A stretch of DNA of 64,000 nt from Monarcha castaneiventris obscurior (taxonomy: Eukaryota; Chordata; Aves; Passeriformes; Monarchidae): positions 5,580,001 through 5,644,000 of the forward strand of contig JAMPIT010000174.1 in assembly GCA_026261815.1 (NCBI GenBank), in the 5' to 3' direction. Below are positions 1 to 13,882 of the stretch, one piece after another (position 1 is the stretch's first letter; every line of letters starts with the position of its first letter). The notes under the pieces are model-generated. The model did no database searches. It saw only the letters and a program-made list of their open reading frames with translations, and was not told the DNA's origin. Position numbers and translations under genes: made by a program.

Positions 1-3000
1 GTCTGTCATCAAAAATGTGACTGTGGAAGGACCCAGGAGTCAGTGAGCGGGGACATGGCAGAAAGGGAACTGGGCTTTTCTCAGCATGGCTGACAGGAGA
101 TGCTCCCTGAAATTTATGCAGGGCTTAGGGCAGCAGGACCTTTCTAAGAAGATGGGGACAAATATTTTTCCTGATGGGAGAAACTCTGAATAGAACTGTG
201 AGATGGTTGGGATAATTGGTATTGTTGAGGAGTAATTTTCCTGCCAGGTTTCTAATGAATGACTTCCCCAGTGAAATACATTATAAAGTTCATTATCCAT
301 TAATACACAATAAATACAGAACTGGGCATCACAAAAGAGATTTTACAATCAGTAGATTTCAATAAAAATGTTTGCAACTATGATACTGTAAATAGGAATG
401 CTTAGAAGTTTCATTAATCAAAGATATGCATAAAAATTATATTAATGCTTCCATGTCTTAGTTTTGGAATGACATGCATTCCATCACATTTTTAGAATCC
501 CTTGCTATAAATCTTCAGAAAAAAAGGCTAAATATGCTTTAAAAATGAAAGATAATAAGCTTATATTAATAATTGATGAACATGTTTAATACTTAATGCT
601 GTAGTCAGAACACAGTACATATTTAGAAGAGAAGTGCCATATTATTCATACACAAAGAAAGATTTGATCTGTAAGTCTATTTTCAGTGCATAGTTGTTGA
701 GTTAAAAATTAACTGTCCTGCTACCAGGGTATTAAAGTGGTCAGAAGTTAAGGAGTGAGCACTGCTTATAGCTTTGCTGTCAGAGTTATCTACACTTGAG
801 TGAAACTCTTTCTTCTTTTGAAGGACAGTTTGGTCGCATTCAGATTGGCCAGGGAAAACACTTCCAACCATGATAAAGACGACTCTGGAATGCCTTATCC
901 CATAAACTGATACAAATATTATTGAATATTTCTGTTTTATTACTGAGTGAATGCAGTAGAAATTCAATGTCTTCTCTGGACTGGTTTATGTTACATTGAT
1001 GCCTTTAGGTTCCATGTTGTATGACAATGTTTTGTTCATCAAACCCGAACATCTACCCACATACAGTGGCCATTAGTTGATTGATTTTCATCCCCTTTGC
1101 AGAGCAAGGCTGAAAATCTTATCAACAAGTAATCTATCACCAGAAATATTTTATGAAGATGCATTATTGAATTTTGTCCCAATCTCCTCTAAGTATTGTT
1201 ATTTTACCTATGATTTTAGAATATGTTAAATATGTTCATATCCATTTGCAAGTTCAGTTTATATCTATTAATCATAATACTGTGTTTTCAGCTTGGATGT
1301 AAATTTATTGGTTACAGCAATCCAGATTTTCTATCTATTTGATATAAATAGCACAGGTTTCAATAGCAGCAGTGTGTATTGGCTCATGGAACTCAGTGGC
1401 CATAAATCAGAATGAGCAGAGAATTGTTGAGTCTGAAGGTTGGAAGAGTCTGGTATTACTGAAATTTTATTGTGCTACTAACTCGGTGTAGTAATATACC
1501 AGTATGAGGTACTTACGAATCTTTGAATTAATTGTAAAAGATGAAATATGGATGGTAATAGTCTATGAAATGCAGCCTGCTTTGGGAGGTCTCATGTTTC
1601 CATTTCCCAGTTAAGAGCCTACATAGAAAAATAATTATAAGAAGATACTAAGGTCTGTCATCTCTCTGGGGAGATAGGCTGCAATTTGATGAGAAATCAC
1701 TACCCAGTCATAACCCTGTGCTGATTCTATCTGACTGGTCACCTGCTAAAAATATAGTGTTTATTTCCTGTACAAGACAATTATGTCCTATCTTAATAGG
1801 ATGGAATTTCCCTCCATTTTTCCACCCTGCTTTGAAGCCCTCCATTTGTTTTGATGTAATTGTTAGTCATTTATACATGATGAAAGTTTCTCTGTCTTCA
1901 GGAGTCTTCTGTTACGGGCACAAAGGTAAACTGAGCTTCTACAAGGTATTTCTGAAACCTGATTACTGGCTAGGCTGGGGTGATTTGGAATTCACTTCAC
2001 TTCCCGTGATGTAAGGAGGTGAGTGAGGAAGTACATATATTTTTAATCATATTTTTTCAGACTTACAACCTCTTTAACTTCTTTTCTTTATATACAAATT
2101 AATATAAAGAAATGAACACTGTACACACTAATAATTGTGCCATTGATGGCAGCTGTGTTCATGACACAAGGACGTAATTTTAGTTAAGCAAACAAATTTA
2201 ATGAACACTATATAAAGCCTGTGTCATTTTTCCAGCTTCATTTCATATATCTTTGAGCACTGCAGAAGCATCTGAGATGAGCTGTAGGTGAAGGCTTAGA
2301 CATAGGTGGAACTGTCTGTACTCTCCAGGGAGCAACCCCCTGAAGTGCAAATGCATCGTGTCATCCACACCATTTTTGGAGGTGTGGGTGCCACAGCAAT
2401 TCCTGCATGAGCTGTACTTCCAGCCCCATCCTGATGCCTCCTACAGAGCACACCACTGTGGCCATCAATCAGCACCTTTTTGGTGTGAATTCCCACTATT
2501 CCTGCCCTGCCGCGGGCAGGTGCCTCCTCCAGTGCTATGCTCTCAGTCCTTCTGCTCAGTGGCCACCAAGACTGCTCTCCTCTATGATCACGTTCCCAAA
2601 AAGCAAAAATTTAATTCACACAAAACAAAAGCACTCTAATGGAAAAAAAAACCCCACCAGCCCCTGAAATAAGGAAGAGATTTAATGTTCCCACAGTTCT
2701 CCTTAGCATTATCACATTCTCTCTGCCCCTAGCATGGAGCAGTTTGTAGGGGAGAAAGATCACCAGAGAATTCCCCATATCCTTTGCATCTCTCCTTGGA
2801 TTTCACTTCAGAGAGAGGAGAAACCTTACATGGTCATAAATCTTCTAGTAATCAAATACAGCAATTAGAGATCTCTTGCGTGTTACACATTTTTTCCCTC
2901 CTAATTTGTATTTGTGATACCATATTGACATGAGGAATCATGACATCTAATGTGCCTGCTATGAATTCTGACTTTGTGTCATGACAAGGTAATTATAGCT

Positions 3001-4574
3001 GGTTTCTCAGCATCCTGCCAGAAGACCCCAATCACATTGCTTAGTAAGTTCTCAGTGTTTGGCTCTTGCAAACATAGAACATAAAAGTAAATGCGAGGAT
3101 ATCTTCTGCTTTATCTTTACTTATATCCATTCTTCAGATAGTAATTTCTCAGCTAACTCTGATACCAGATTCTCATTTTTCAGGCTAGAGAGACTTATTT
3201 TGGGGAATTTCAGCTTTCAGGTAGAGAAATCTGGCAGCCATAGTAGTCATAGTGAGTGTTTTATCTTGTGCAAGAAGGTCTGAAATTCCACTCTCAATTG
3301 TACTTCTGCAGCACGGTGGGATCACAGGTGTGTAACAGCCAAATCCTGTACAGCAAATTTAAATTTGATTCCTTCAGGTTCCTCACTGCATCTTTAACTC
3401 CTTGTTTAGCTTATGAAAGGCCATGGCTTTGTGACAGCAAGGCTGAGCAAAACTTATCCTTACAGGCTTTTGGGGCTTTGACAGCACTTTCAAGCAGCTG
3501 TGACCAAGTTTTACTTTAATACAAAACATCAAATAAGAAATTCTGTCATTCACAAGCGTTGCTATGAATGTAGGGACATTGTCCTTGCCATGTGACAGCT
3601 TCATGGGTCACCTCCCTGATACTTCATTCAAGTATTGAGGGAACACATAGAAAGTACTAAAATGTTTTGCATCACTGCCACCTTAATAGTATTCTTTAGT
3701 CTAGGTCTTCAGAGTTATGCTGCTGGATTCTGGGTGGTTTTATATACTAAAGAGATAAAAACCTAGGCAAGGTCTAATACTCTAAAAAACGTATCGTCAA
3801 TTTTAAGAGTTTTAATATAATTACAGTTATTAGAGTGCTGGGTGATTTGCAGTGCTTCCAGAATTTGAACTCTTAATGGGTTTTTATGAAGTTTTTCTGC
3901 TGATTTTGGATGCAGGAAAAGTTGAAGAAGAGTGCTGACTAGCTTTCATTGTTTCTCAGTGCATCGATTAGAATATCTGGTTGCCTTACCTTGCAGTTTC
4001 TGTATGGCAATACTGTGAAAAATCTTGTGGAGGGTGTTTGCATCCCAGTGAAGGTCTGGACAATGTTGAAGGTTTAGACATTTTTGTAAATTTTTTTCTT
4101 TTTCAGCAGTGCTATGCCATGCCTTTATTCTGATGCTTGTGGTGAAACTAGGTCCTCATAACAGCAGCACCATATTGCTGTGGACGTGTGACTCTCTGCA
4201 GCTTTTTCAGTTCTGATGGAAAGATAAATAATAGTTTGCTTGTAAGATCCATCTTTGCATTTAGTACTCCTTGGCTGATGTCCCAGCACAGTCTTTTCCA
4301 TCCATCTTCAACTTTCTCTGTCTCATCAGCCCATTTCTGCCTTTACTGAACAGGCAGGCATCTCTGTTGGTGTGGACATGGCAGGCTGTGACCCCAGGGC
4401 TGGCATCAGTTGTGTACAGCCAGGAGCCTCTGTTTCCTCCCAGCCCCTTCCAAGCCCCCAAACACAGGTGCCTGGCAAGGACCCTGTAAGCACTGCAGTG
4501 GATGGTCCAGAAGCAGAGCTTAAATCCTCCAAACACTTTTCAGAGCATGACTGGTGTAAAAGCTGGAAAAGGCT

Positions 4575-4960
4575 GTCATTATTGTTATTTCTTATCATCA
4601 TCAATGACATAGACAAAGGGATCGAGCACACCCTCTGCAAATTTACAGATGACACCAAGCTGAGTGGTGTAGTTGACACACCTGAAGGATGGGATGCCAT
4701 CCAGAGGGACCTGGACAAGCTTGAGAAATGGGCCCATGGGAATTTCATGAGGTTTAAGAAGACCAAGAGCAAGGTGCTGCACCTAGGTCGGAGCACCCCA
4801 GTATCAACACAGGCTGGGGGATGCACAGATTGAGAGGAGCCTTGCCAGGAACGACTCAGCAGTGCTGGTGGATGAGAGGCTGGACATGAGCTGGCAATGT
4901 GCTCTTACAGCCCAGAAAACCAATTGTGTCCTGGGCTGCATCAAAGGCAGGTCAAGAGCA
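4575..4960 (+). mobile_element. CR1 LINE fragment, reverse-transcriptase region
   Basis: The + strand frame reads [19 protein letters not shown] followed by TKLSG and a block resembling [20 protein letters not shown]. This is the characteristic C-terminal half of the avian CR1 ORF2 reverse transcriptase. The catalytic box, usually FADD in CR1, reads FTDD here. The frame breaks at a stop near 4833, but similarity continues in another frame over the segment coding a 'LVDERLDMS' type motif to about 4960. Both ends are truncated, so it is a dead copy. Boundaries are by eye, and the subfamily needs a repeat library. Confidence 0.85.
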
Positions 4961-6570
4961 GCTGAGAAAGGGCCATTCCTGGGCTGGAAACCTGGGGGGA
5001 ATCCCTGTGTAAGACATTTATTTCATGGCACAGATTGTTAGCAGAAGTCTCTGTGCCCACTTGTCTGGTGTGTTTAACTCTGAGACTTGCTGTGCATGTT
5101 AGAACAGGTCCTTGCATGTTTTTGTGGCAAGGTTTGCTGCTCATGTATGCAGGGATAGGGCCAGCATATGGTCCTTATGGCTGGACCCAAATGATGCTGG
5201 GCTGGACCTGAGGCTGTGGCCCAGATATCACAACTGCGTGACTGCTTGCTCCAGAAGATAACTGAAACAATAAAAGCAGAGTAAAAAATTTCTGTAAAAT
5301 TCTGAAGTCTATTATTGTCATGTTTCTGTTGATTACATTCCTGTCCATGTCTATCACCAAGTCACAGGAGATGAATGTTGCAAATCTGGAGTTTATATCA
5401 GATTCACAGGACTCCCTGAAGAGGCCTACCCTTTCTCTAGGTGGGTTTTTATCTGGAGGATATGTCCTTCAGCTAATCTTCAACCTACGCTCACTTGTCA
5501 GGATGCAAAAACCTTTCCTAATTGGATTACTGTGGTGTATTTGTTGACAGTTTAGTTCTCAAATGCTGTACATGGCCTGCAGCCTTCACAGCAATCTGCT
5601 ATGCTTTTTCTTCCCAGGCAAAGAGTTTTATCGCATTACCCTCATCCTCATGTGCATAAACTAGCTACTGTTTAAAGTTCCACAGTTTTCTCAGTCATGT
5701 CCAAATCCTCCTTGCCCCTCACCCCAAGATGCTGCATATGGGATGGTCTTTGATTCAGCTGAACTGCTGCAAGTGCTGGGGGTTCGGATGCCTTTTCTTG
5801 TGTCTTATCTTCCTTGCCCATGGAAGTATTTGCGCTGGCCAAAGTCCTTTGCTGTCATGTGGAAACCTAACCACAGACTTAATGTCGTATTTGTTCTTTT
5901 TAATTAGTTTTAGAACTATTTGACAGGACTCATATTCTTCCTGGGTGATCCTGCAGTAGAGGCACGATGCAAGCAGCAGGTCACACACCAATGTAATCAC
6001 TTAGCTCTGGCTTCAGGAGCTACCTTAGTAATTATCTCCAGCATACTTATGAATTCAGCTCTTCCAAACAGTTCAGGGTTTAGGAAATCCTCCTTACTGA
6101 TTACTGCTTAGCTTCTTTTGCTTCTCCATAAGACAGCTGTGGGGCTGGCTTCTTCTTCCCTTCGTTTAGCCGCTCCCCTCATTTGTCAGCTGAAGAGTCT
6201 ATCACTGATCATTTTACACTTTCTCCCCAGATTTTGGTAATTAAAAAAAAAAGTAAAAGTAGCATGTAGCTAAAATTCAGTAACCAGATAACTTGGGGCA
6301 GTAACCTGTTTCAGGATGGTTCCCTTCTCACAGTCACATTTTTATACCTGCTTTCTCTTAATGCCCTTGGTGTCTATGAGATCACGGTGGAATATGGAGA
6401 GAAGGCAGGATTTTGGTTGTGGGCTGTGCAGTACAAAGTCAAGGCTTGCAGACATGAGAGGCCTGCAAGCACAGACTGTGGTGGGACAGGGTTGCAGCTG
6501 TGGAACAAGTGCTGCCCCAGCTCTTCTACAATGCAGGTGTTTAGTATCGAGCCCTGACAGCCAGGTGTAA

Positions 6571-6645
6571 CCTCAGGATGTTTGGGGTTGGAAGGGACCT
6601 CTGAAGATCAGCTAATCCAACTCCCCTACCATGGCTAACATTGAT
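6571..6645 (-). mobile_element. CR1 LINE 3'-end fragment
   Basis: The + strand carries the reverse complement of a CR1 3' end: 'ggttggaagggacctctgaa' followed by 'gatcagctaatccaactccc', the standard antisense signature in birds. The rest decays within about 75 bases. It is a short, old copy inserted antisense to CELSR1. Confidence 0.7.
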
Positions 6646-9600
6646 TTTAGTCTTTTTCAAGACAAATCTCATTAAATACCTGTTGTGAAAATAACACATT
6701 TGACCCCGACACCATGCCCAGCTGAGCTCCTGTTTGCTGCCAGGCAGCTGGCTTTGCATGAGCAAGGCAAGCTGCTAACCTGGCGTGGGTACCTGCCTGC
6801 CTCTGGCACCTGACCTCTCTTCCCATCCCTTGGCAAGGAAATGTGTTACAAGTATGAGCTTATCAGTGCTGTCCAATGGCAGAGAGATACACAGCAAGCA
6901 CCTCAGGTTTCCTATTGGCATCCCAGTTAACTACAGGCTGGTCTAAATTTAGAGTTCCCTTTGTTCTAGTGCATGTGAAATCTCTTTTATTGTCTTTAAC
7001 CTGTTGTACCTGTATTTCATTTTGTATATTGCTCTGTCAATTTTGAGCAGTTTCTTGAATTGTTCTCCTGGTTTTGTATTAATAGGATTTCTGGTACCAC
7101 ACCTAAATGGGAGTCACAATTCTCCCAGGCTTTTTGTAAACCTTTGTTCTAGTGCACTTTCTTATCATCACTGGTAAAACTAAAAAATGAAAAAATATGT
7201 GGGAAGTGAAGCGTAAATAATCAAAGTGGAGGTATATGATATTATAATTTTATAGGTACATGTAAAACCTCTCCTCACTGATGTACCTAAATTCCCACAC
7301 ACTGTCATAATTGTGAACATATATATGCATTGCAGATCATTGGTCTGACAGAAATTACAAACATGGAGGTTTCTTTTAATTAAAATATTTTAAATAGTTC
7401 ATTAAACAACAGCAAATTCTGTGGCCATAGTTTACAATTGTGTTTTTATTAATTTAGCCAAGTTGAGCCTTGTGTAATGTAAGATTTGGGGGGCTTTTTC
7501 TCATTGTTTAATTTCAAAAGGTTAGCTGGATAAAATTTTAAGCTGCATAAGTGCATTCTCTTTACCCAAATATACACTTGCTAAATGTCAAAACAACCCA
7601 TATGTTAGACTACCCTTTAAGTGGTGGTGGTTTTTTCTCACTGGAAACAAATCAGATAAGGAAAAAGGAGGAGAGAAAGGAGGAGAAAAACCCAACAACT
7701 TGCCTGTAAGTTATTTGTGCAGAAGATAAAATCATAATGAGATAGTTTTTTTTTTCCAGTATACCTTATGTTCTGGAAAGCCCCTCACAGCGTTCACAGC
7801 AGATCAGAGGTGAAGACAATAAAAAAGGAATTCCAGGACACCTGAAGTGAAATATTTTAGATCTTCCAAAATAAAAAAGAAACTTATCTTTCAAGGATCA
7901 CGGTAATGGGGGCTCCTTTTCTCCCGTCTGCAAATAAAAAACTGGGAAACAGAACTGGGAAGCAGTAAGACTGAATTATGAAAAACATGTTGGACTTCTG
8001 TATACATATTTATAATCCCCAAATTAGACATTTTTATTTTTTTCAGTGGACAAACAACAGGAAAGTGGAAGGAAGGATGGTTGGGTGCAGAGATGAGGGT
8101 ATCAGGATGATATCCTGTTAGAAGGAAAAAAAGCATAGAGTAGTTTCTTGTGCCTCTGTTCTTTGTGTTATGATGATTGAAAGTTTCGACAGTTGAGCAC
8201 CAGACTGAGGCACTTGGCCTTGAACGTCAAGATAATTACAGTTGTGCAGAGCGTGGTGGGAACCCCAACTTCATTGTTGTTGCAAATGCTCTTTTGTTTA
8301 GAGCATCATGGTTCAGTGCCTGCATCCCAGCCCTGCTCCTCCTGGGGCGGGTTTTGTTCTGCCACCAGCACTGTACAGTGCCCCGAAACACAACTTCCCG
8401 AGCAGCCACAGGTCTGAACGCTCAGTTTCTAAAAATCAAGATGAATATACTTTACTTCAGGCTGTCTCTCAAATTCTCTGTAGAGAAGCATATGAGACCT
8501 TTTAAACAGCATTTTCATATAGTATAATTAAAAAGCATATTTTAATTAGATAGGCCAGCTTCAAAGGGTCAGCACAACTGATGTGCATATTGTAAGATGA
8601 AGATATGAAGATGAGTGCCTTTTATTAATAATTAAACACATTCTAATTGACACAATGAAGTGTATTAACTCTAACAAGATGGTAATCATTTAAAGTTACT
8701 TTAAAATTGAATGTTATTTAACAAAGGCTGAATTTTAATCTACTGGACTGCTGCAAGCAGAGTTAAGTACAAGATGTGGCTGGATTAATTTTTTATGAGT
8801 CCATTTAAAAATACTTTTTAAGAGAGTAACTTTTGAATTTCCATCTGTTCTGTAGGTTTAAAAATACATGGATTTTGAGATTTTCTGTGCAAGATGTGTG
8901 TGACATGACAATCCATTTTTCAGGACTCATTAAGAAAAAGTCAATTTCCCTGATTAAGTTGCTTTTTGTTTTCAGTTTGTGTTCCTGAGCTGTGTACCAA
9001 ATATTTTTGAGGCTACCAAAACATAAGATTATGGGATTATCTTTTTAACCCTAATTCTTTTAATTTGACAAGCAAAGGGGCATTTTTGATTGGTTTTTTT
9101 TCAGAATTTTCTTTCAATGTATAACAATGGGAATTTGATGAGCATCTTGCTTTGCCAGTGCTATGGACCCCATGATGCTGAACCTCTGAACTACAATTCA
9201 TAGTAGACAGTTACACAGTGCTTTTAAGTATACCTTTCTTGTAAGCTAATTCTTTTCAGATAAAATGAAAATGTAGAGCTCTAGCTTCCTAACATGTAAT
9301 TACAATAGTAGATTGACTTTAAGACTGGTTTTCTCTTGCGTGATTAATATTTTATGGCTTCTCTTCAGTTATTCTCACTAATTGGCCATTATGCTTCTTT
9401 CCACCAGAGCTTCTGGGACCACATAGGATGTAAAGGGGCATGATTTGATTTGAGGTCTCTGCCTGGTTCTAAATTGCTATGATATATACCACAGTATTGG
9501 ATTACACAGAAAATGGGAGAGTGAGATTTTCCTGTGAAAACTTCTAATTTTATGGAAAACACAAAATGCAGGCTCTCATCAGCTTTCCTTAAGTGGAGAT

Positions 9601-10740
9601 ATGTGGAGTTAGCGGCTTGTGCAGTCAATCCCAGCAGGCTACTGGGGACAAGGGGAGATGACTTCTTCTGTGTTTTGTCTCTTGTGAGCTGAATCATCAT
9701 GTCTGTAACAGTTACATGGAGAAAATTAAGTGGGTTCTTAGTGAAATAAGGGCTGAACTCTCCTAAAGAAAACAGCAATGTTTGCCCTTGAAAGGGAGAC
9801 ACTGATCTTTTCTGCGTATTCTTTAGCTTTCATTTTTCTTCTTTCTGAGGGCAGTTATTTGCAGATGTGTTCCCTTTTTGAACTGCTTTGAGATGCTAAC
9901 TTGATCAAAAGTAAGTGCTAGAGCTTTCCTCTTGCTTACCAATTTGGGAACTGGGAGTTGCAACCCTTTGGTGATCTCTGTGGAAAGCAGCTTAGGGAAA
10001 CCAGGCTGAAAGTGAGCAGGAAGCTTGATGGTGCCTGAAAGCGTGTCTGGTTTTCCAGCTCCTGAGTTCCTGTTGATAAAAGATGTTATTGAACACACAG
10101 CCCTGCCACAGCCACCACGCCTTGCTTGCTTTCCTCATTCACATAAATAGTTTAATGTATTTTGAAAAGCCCAGTGTGAAGCCAAAACAGCCTGTGGAAC
10201 AGCAGCCTTGTGGAGTTAATGGTGCCAGTGATGGCATTGGGTGCCCAGGAAAAATTGCAATTCTGTGGGACAAAATAATCTTTTTTATCATCTGAGCAGA
10301 AGCACAATGAGTCTGTCCCCTTCTTCTGTCTCACTGGTGCCCATGGAAGGAGATGAGAACTAGGCCTGGCAGGTGGCTCCCATGCTGAAGTGCCTGCAGG
10401 TGTGCAGAGGTGAAAATAGGGATCAGCCTGCAAAGGTTGTCCCAAAGGGGATCTGTCCTGCCAGCCATGGGGGCTGCTCCAGCCTTCGGTTCCCTCCATG
10501 GGCCCTGCCTCGAGTAACACTCCTGGAGAGGAATCAAGGGGCATAGAGAGCCAAGAAAGCAAAATTTAATATCAGATGTATATATAGTAAAGGTAGAGGG
10601 GATTGTGCCTCTTAAAAATAAATGGAGGGAGGGAAATTCCTCTGTAAATGAATATGTTATGCAAAGGGGTGCTTTGTTCTTACACCTGCAACATCTTCAC
10701 TGGTTTTAAGGTGGGATTTTTAGGAAGAGATTTATTCCAA

Positions 10741-10928
10741 GTAAGACAATGCAAATTGCAGGCACAATAGCATAATCTAGTTTGAGTTTTATCTTTGACA
10801 TCTATAATAATGTCATCCCCCTGATAATACATCCAGAGATAAAGCTTAGGCTTTTATTGAAAGGCACTGCTTCATCACCGTATTTTACACCAAATCACTG
10901 CAATTTGCATTATGATGAATTGTCTTAC
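10741..10928. repeat. Inverted repeat with octamer motifs
   Basis: The left arm, 10741-10761 (starts gtaagacaat, ends gcaaattgcag), is repeated as its reverse complement at 10898-10928, where 10 extra bases interrupt the arm. Arms are separated by about 136 bases. Each arm contains an ATGCAAAT or ATTTGCAT octamer. It could be the termini of a small non-autonomous DNA transposon or two copies of a regulatory site. No target-site duplication is obvious. Confidence 0.55.
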
Positions 10929-11229
10929 ATGTAAACCTGCCACAGAGTTCAACATAACTGGAAATTTTTGTGCATTTCATTTTTTTCTTGTGTAGATTTG
11001 TACTGTGTGTAGTTCTCTGAGAGAGACAAAACATAAAAGGTCTCTAAAGCTTTACCTTACAGGTCAGATGCAGAAGGAGGTGGCACCTTGTGAGGGCCCT
11101 GTACATTACAATAAATGGTTCAATAATTTAGAGAGCTAAGAGACTGTTGTCAAGTCAGCCAAGAGTAAAGATTAAGACATGAAGAAATTACCCACTGGAC
11201 CCCATAGGGCAAAATTTGTTGTTAAGTAG

Positions 11230-11298
11230 GTGTGGCAGGCTAAAGGCTTGGATGCTAAAGGCCTTTTCCAACAAAAATGACCCTGTGATTCTATGGAT
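11230..11298 (+). mobile_element. Degenerate CR1 LINE 3' tail
   Basis: The segment has the CR1 3'-terminal pattern 'aaaggccttttccaac' followed by 'ctgtgattctatgg'. The canonical tail is a run of ATTCTATG-type units after a 'ccttccaaccc' motif. Only about 70 bases are recognisable; the rest of the element is truncated or too diverged. Confidence 0.6.
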
Positions 11299-12140
11299 TT
11301 TTCTCCTCCACCACATCTAAACCATTCCGAAAAAGTGCTTTTCCTCAGCATTTCCTCAGAAGCCTGGGGACGATTATGTCTGGTGCTGTGGGAGCAGGCA
11401 GCAGGGGGAACCAGACGTTATGTGCACCTCTGCCCACTGGCTCATTGCAGGAGACCAGTGCCCAGGTTTCACACAGAGATGTCTCTTCATGAGATTGCCA
11501 TTGAGCATATGCCCCACCTCTGCAAATCAACCGTCTGGGGCTTTTTTTGGAGGTATTGGCATCAATCCATGGGCTGCAAAATCATGAGTTACCTCTTTTC
11601 TTTCCCAAACCAAAAGGTGGGCTTCAGAATTTGGTGTTTTCTTAAATGGACAATATTTCACTGTGGCATCTGGGTCCTTGCTCACCAGGTTGCTATCAGG
11701 AAAACAAAAATCACAATACTTCTGATAAATCCTGGTTGCACTTCTGGTGCTCACACTGTTCTGGCCTCATGGCTGGAAGGTGAAAGGGGAGTTGCCTGGT
11801 GTAGATGGAGTGGAAACTTAATGCCTGGGAATTTTTAATCCTCAACAAATACGCAAAGAAGAGAACACAGGTTTTCAGTTGTGACTTTTGTCTATACTCT
11901 GCTCTTGCTGGCACAGGTGGAAATTGCATAGGAAGATGAGGTCCAGTGATCTTGCAACACTGAGCATATATCATCTTGAGAACATGCTCATAATTTCTGG
12001 AATCCACAGATTAATTCATTTCTCCAACAGATGTGCCCCAAATATCACTAATCCTCCTCAGTATTGCTTCTTCTCCCTCCCACCTCCCCCAGTTATTCCT
12101 TCTCATTTAAATGCAAAACCACAAAACAACCCAAATCATC

Positions 12141-12157
12141 AATCCATCCATCCATCC
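12141..12157. repeat. Short (ATCC)n microsatellite
   Basis: Four consecutive ATCC units lie within intron sequence. Too short to be a strong polymorphism candidate. Confidence 0.75.
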
Positions 12158-13843
12158 TTCTCTGCAGGGTGTCTTTTGTTTTGCTTTGTTTTGTGAGCAG
12201 GGGAGGGGAGGAGTCGAGGGAAAATGGAACATCTTTGCTCAGGCTGATGGTGCTCCAGGATCCTGGGCCTGGTTTGGGGCTCTCAAAGGGCCAGGCACTG
12301 TTTCAGTGCCTGCTCTGCATGTGCATTGCATCAGCAGGCAGAGCCTGAAGCAGCTTGAGAGATGGGGACCTGCTTTTGCTGCTTTTGCTTTTGTAAAATA
12401 CAGTTTAGCTTGGTTTCCACTGGGGAAGGATCAGCAGGTAGGATGGGGTCCTGGCCTCTCCCTTGCCTGTTTGGCCCATGGGACATTTTCATGGTGGTCC
12501 TCCTTCTCCCAGAAGCTTGCAGGACTTCAGAGCAGCCAGGGTGCAGATGCTCTCCTTAAGGATCCTGGTGGGAAGAAGAACTGGGAAGGTTCAAGTAGCA
12601 TCATCCTATTGAGGTGTGAGTGGGAATGGGAGCTCCCTCAGAACAGACGGTTTTTGTTGTACATTTTGGGCTGGAATTTGACCACCAAGAATGCTCACAT
12701 GCCTTGGGGCCAGCAGATGACACCAACAGCTTCAGAGGCAAATAAAAGAGAATAAAAAGCTTCTCACATTCATTGTTTTAAAGCATCTCATGGTTAAAAA
12801 TCTTGTGACCCTTATTTAGCTGAGTCTTATGATTTTTGAAAATCTGAATTGTGAGTTATCAGGGATGCCTAGGAAGAAGCACAGGGAAGGGAGAAGCGTG
12901 ATGGTAAAGGAGAAGTATAAGATATATCTATATCTGTATATAATTATCCAAAAGAGCAGTGGTAATTCTACACACTTTCTTCCCACCAGCTCAGAGCTTA
13001 GTGCTTATGCCCACGGAAAAACTAAAGTAGATCAGAGATAAAAGGGTGATTTCCGGAGTATCTTATTATAGAATCACTTCTACCTATCACCTCAGAGAAC
13101 TGCTTGGCAAGCTATATGCATAGTGTGAGAGGAATGTTACATTGCTTAGTGTTATAAAGTCACTCTCTTGCAAATACATGTTATTAAATCTGAATGGTGA
13201 GCAACTGAAATTCTGCAGGACATCTGTCACTGCAAGTCAGCAGTGTGAGTGTGTATGTGTGGAGTATGTCTGTGTAGAGATTTATGTATTATTTTTCTTT
13301 AACCTGTTTCTCATAATATGCCTTTATAAGGCAGAAAGCAGCAAAGGAGGCAGAAAGCCAAAGAAAGGAGGGAAACTGTAAAATAGGCCTTAAGCTGGTG
13401 TTTCTCCCTGTAAGAGGATTTGGGATAATTTAAATTAACCTAGATCAGTCCCAGTTCTAAAAACATAAACAAATGAGTAAAAGGAAAGACCAAAATGTAT
13501 TTTCAAGTTTAAAGGTTTAGTAGCAGTGTAATTTGGAAACCTCACAAAGTCATGACCATCAGTTTCAATAGTATTGAGTCTGCATGGTCTCTCTGAAGTG
13601 GCAGTATGGGTTTGGCCCTTGATTTCTAAGGAGCCCAGATTTTACATCTGTTATTCAAATAACACTTCTGAGTCTCTCAGAAAATGTAAAATGGTACATT
13701 AATTTAGTTGTCCCCTAATTGATCTCAGTCACTAGTACACCAATGGCTTCTAACTTCTATTTGATCCAGTTCTCCATCATTCAGAACGAGTTGGCTAGTG
13801 TTTCTGGGTAGCTGCTCTCTAACTTCTCTCATAAACCCAGTAG

Positions 13844-13882
13844 ATTTTTGTTTGTTTGTTTGTTTGTTTGTTTGTTTGTTTG
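13844..13882. repeat. (TTTG)n microsatellite
   Basis: About nine uninterrupted TTTG units follow a short T run. It is a tetranucleotide repeat in the upstream intron and probably length-polymorphic. Confidence 0.95.

Noticed and set aside
4326..4826. 166-codon open frame on the - strand
   Set aside because: It is the antisense shadow of the CR1 reverse-transcriptase fragment.
11293..11838. 181-codon open frame after a CR1 tail
   Set aside because: No recognisable domain or codon signal, and it begins at the end of a repeat fragment.
12111..12755. Longest open frame in the upstream intron (214 codons, + strand)
   Set aside because: The translation is compositionally random with no domain, conserved motif or splice context, and it starts inside a simple repeat. 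Treated as chance.
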